Program-made: the position numbers and the translations under genes
From: Baffinella frigidus
Lineage: Eukaryota; Cryptophyceae; Cryptomonadales; Baffinellaceae
DNA length: 13,275 nt
Reading direction: 5' to 3'
NCBI GenBank assembly: GCA_026770585.1
Contig: MU647507.1
Location: 29,821-43,095, forward strand
The notes under the pieces: generated by a model
What the model was told of the DNA's origin: nothing
Seen by the model: the letters and a program-made list of their open reading frames with translations, nothing else
Database searches by the model: none
Shown here: positions 11,695 through 13,275 of the stretch, one piece after another
Layout of the letters: each line of letters begins with the position of its first letter
Position numbering within the stretch: position 1 is the first letter of the stretch

Positions 11695-11787
11695 CCTCGG
11701 CAGCGATTCGGGACTGCGGCGAAGCCCAAGAGGCACACGCGCGAGAGGGGGGTGCCAGGGGTGCATCTTGGAAACCGCAGGCGTCAC
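11695..11787 (-). pseudogene. Repeat with possible minus-strand coding sense, copy I
   Basis: On the minus strand it reads KMHPWHPPLARVPLGLRRSP then ESLP. A second copy (12536-12617) reads RLHTRHPARARLPLGLSRGP then ETLPER, and shorter relatives are near 12062-12100 and 12362-12398. Some differences are synonymous (CCC/CCT, GGA/GGG, CCA/CCG), which hints at a minus-strand exon, but frames are short and no splice borders are sure. It may equally be a non-coding repeat. Confidence 0.3.
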
Positions 11788-11912
11788 TATCGATAATTGC
11801 TTCTGCGGCGACGAAAGTTACCGCACAAATGCTTTACTATCACTAGTAAGATCCAATCGTGTAGGAACTTTCGTTGCGCGAAAGAAATGGATCGATACGT
11901 GTACGGAGGTTA
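11771..11912. mobile_element. Core-A foldback element copy 4, old
   Basis: Core CGACGAAAGTTACCGCAC / GTGTAGGAACTTTCGTTGC and arm motif TATCGATAATTGCTTC against GAAATGGATCGATA. Many arm mismatches; the left end ACCGCAGG faces GGAGGTTAAC. It is closest to copy 2 at 3053 in the arms. Confidence 0.7.
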
Positions 11913-12047
11913 ACCCCCGGTCTGGTGGCAGCGTTTGTAGGAGGTGGAGTTAGAACCCATCCGGGAAATGCTCGTATGCGCGGCCGACACGGGGTACAGT
12001 AGTGGCACGATGCGTCGAGCATGTGCGGCGCTGACGCTGTTTGTTCA

Positions 12048-12082
12048 GCAATAAATCATCAATCTCTCTGGCAGCGTTTCGG
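12048..12082. repeat. GCAATAAAT...CTCTCTGGCAGCGTTTCGG unit
   Basis: AGCAATAAATCATCAATCTC then TCTGGCAGCGTTTCGG. Relatives at 12457-12545 repeat the GGCAATAAATTAYCAA part three or more times and end in the same GCAGCGTTTCGG. Confidence 0.65.
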
Positions 12083-12142
12083 AAACACGACGAAGCCTTC
12101 GTGGATTTCCTCCTGAAACCTGACTCTTTCCTACTCTCCCCG

Positions 12143-12364
12143 CCCTCTTGACACTCCCAGCCCTCTCGCCACTCTCAGCCCTCTCGCCACTCTCAGCCCT
12201 CTTGACACTCCCCGCCCTCTTGACACTCCCAGCCTTCTCACCACTCCCAGCCCTCTCGCCACTCCCAGCCCTCTTGCTACTCTCAGCCCTCTTGCCACTC
12301 TCAGCCCTCTCGCCACTCTCAGCCCTCTCGCCACTCCCAGCCCTCATGACACGCTAAGCCCTCT
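12143..12364. repeat. 18-bp minisatellite, 12 units
   Basis: The unit CCCTCTYGCCACTCYCAG is repeated 12 times, then CCCTCT. The length is a multiple of 3, so every stop-free frame stays open: on the + strand ALSPLS-type repeats, on the minus strand SGERAE-type repeats. The absence of flanking coding signal makes real translation doubtful. Confidence 0.95.
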
Positions 12365-12399
12365 GCAGCGTTTGTCTGCGACGAAGTCCAAGGGTGAGT

Positions 12400-12424
12400 C
12401 TCCCAGTAGTGGCACTACTGGGAG
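12400..12424. repeat. Perfect 11-bp stem hairpin
   Basis: CTCCCAGTAGT pairs exactly with ACTACTGGGAG over the loop GGC. The related place near 11998 (ACAGTAGTGGCACGATG) lacks the right arm, although the following CATGTGCGGCGCTGACGCTG is shared by both, so the hairpin is a difference between two copies of a longer repeat. Confidence 0.8.
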
Positions 12425-12456
12425 GCACACCGCGTAGCATGTGCGGCGCTGACGCT

Positions 12457-12545
12457 GGGCAATAAATTACCAATCTCTCTGGCAATAAATTATCCATCTA
12501 AATTATCAATCTTGGGCAATAAATTATCAACCTCTCTGGCAGCGT
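12457..12545. repeat. AT-rich GCAATAAATTATCAA repeats
   Basis: Three to four copies of GGCAATAAATTAYCAATCTC with CTCTGG ends, one shortened (AAATTATCAATCTTG). They lead into GCAGCGTTTCGGGACCGCGA, part of the repeat with possible minus-strand coding sense. Confidence 0.75.
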
Positions 12546-12617
12546 TTCGGGACCGCGACTAAGTCCAAGGGGGAGACGCGCGCGCGCGGGATGCCGGGTG
12601 TGAAGCCTGGAAAGAGC
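12536..12617 (-). pseudogene. Repeat with possible minus-strand coding sense, copy II
   Basis: On the minus strand CTCTTTCCAG/GCTTCAC resembles an acceptor, followed by LHTRHPARARLPLGLSRGPE and TLPER. It is preceded (minus sense) by the conserved block at 12621-12650. Coding remains unproven. Confidence 0.3.
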
Positions 12618-12618
12618 C

Positions 12619-13185
12619 GCCGCCACGGCGGGTGAGGCCCCTCCAGGGTTGAGGGGCAAGAGGGCGAGAGGGAGAGAGGGTAAGAGGGCGCGTGTCTCAG
12701 AGAGTGGGAGAGGGGGGAAGGCGGCGCACAGAGGGAGGGAGAGGGGGAAGGAGGGCGGGTGAGGCAGGCCTTTTTGGTGCAAAATTGACAGGTTTCGCAG
12801 GCGCCACGGCGGGTGAGCCCCCTCCAGGGTTTAGCGGCTCTTTAGGGAGAGGGCAAGAGGGCGAGAGGGTCTATTTGGGCTCACCGATTTGGTGAGGCAG
12901 GCCCCTCAGCTGGTGAAAAGTTGACGGGTTTGTACCGCAGACTCATCATTTCAACTTGAGAATGGGAGGGAAACCTGAGTGAGGCAGAGGGCGCGTGACT
13001 CAGAGAGAGGGGGGGGGGGCGGCATGCTGAGGAAGCCTGGATAGAGCCGGCGCCACGGCGGGTGAGGGCCCTCCAGGGTTTACGGGCGAGAGGTTGAGAG
13101 GGCGGGAGGGTGAGAGGGTGAGAGGGTGAGAGGGTGGGAAGCATAGGAAGAGCTGGCGCCACGGCGGGTGAGCCCCCTCTGCCAG
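12619..13185. repeat. Interspersed GCGCCACGGCGGGTGAG blocks with GAGAGGG tracts
   Basis: Four copies of CGCCACGGCGGGTGAG, starting about 12621, 12802, 13051 and 13157, each followed by a C-rich CCCTCCAGGGTT-like end (CCCCTCTGCCAGGG in the fourth). Between them are purine-rich GAGAGGG/GAGAGGGC tracts (12653-12760, 12843-12870, 13083-13140). GAAGCCTGG precedes two copies. On the minus strand the block reads NPGGxSPAVAxALS in three copies; on the + strand nothing coherent. Confidence 0.7.
12874..12961. repeat. Second copy of the ~88-bp block at 11029
   Basis: GGGCTCACCGATTTGGTG and AGTTGACGGGTTTGTACCGC with the same internal distance as at 11029-11116. A shorter relative, AAATTGACAGGTTTCGCAG, is at 12782-12800. 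The end of the window (13186-13275) has no feature I can support. Confidence 0.6.
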
Positions 13186-13275
13186 GGTAGTTCCATCAAT
13201 TTCGTACCTGAATTTCCCGTCCATCCTTGGGGTTGACTTGGCGGAAGTCGAGTCAATTTGGAATGGTTTAGGGGC

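Noticed and set aside
12045-12357. ORFs encoding SGERAE, GLRVAR or ALSPLS repeats
   Set aside because: Produced by the 18-bp minisatellite; no coding sequence on either side.

Overview
The window looks like nuclear DNA of a eukaryote, most likely a unicellular alga or another protist with a repeat-rich, intron-containing genome. Evidence is the many degenerate CCCTAAA/TTTAGGG-type tracts, short GC-rich exon-like reading frames bounded by AG and GT, several minisatellites and dozens of inverted repeats. No long ORF, rRNA, tRNA, bacterial operon or CRISPR array is visible. The telomere-like motif fits green algae and dinoflagellates, among others, so I do not name a species. Gene calls are short exon fragments, most without a start codon, and their functions are largely unknown.

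Layout. 1-2280: a foldback element, short tandem repeats, a telomere-like tract (735-976), a row of small hairpins (980-1366), then GC-rich sequence without a convincing gene. 2280-3060: two exon-like segments, the second split by a foldback element. 3053-4517: six foldback elements and a 14-unit minisatellite. 4701-5688: four copies of an exon with an R3H-like sequence. 5970-6884: copies of a second exon. 7123-8326: copies of a third exon. 8579-9393, with a possible remnant to 9630: copies of a fourth exon, one with a stop codon (8974-9117). 10512-10793: two copies of a fifth exon. All these exons read on the + strand. They could be the exons of one gene, each multiplied in place and now mostly broken. 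11.0-13.3 kb: more foldbacks, an 18-bp minisatellite, GAGAGGG-rich tracts and a repeat with a possible minus-strand coding sense.

Two patterns run through the window. (1) About 22 foldback elements of 110-206 bp fill roughly a quarter of it. They form at least three families: a 162-bp family with three near-identical copies; a family with a shared GTTACTACAC core and arms that differ between copies; and a ~200-bp family with two copies. Several sit inside exon copies. (2) Telomere-like tracts begin or end exactly at exon edges in at least five places, so these repeats appear to serve as intron or spacer sequence between duplicated exons.

Everything here was read by eye. No alignment or database search was run, so boundaries of degenerate repeats are good to a few bases only.
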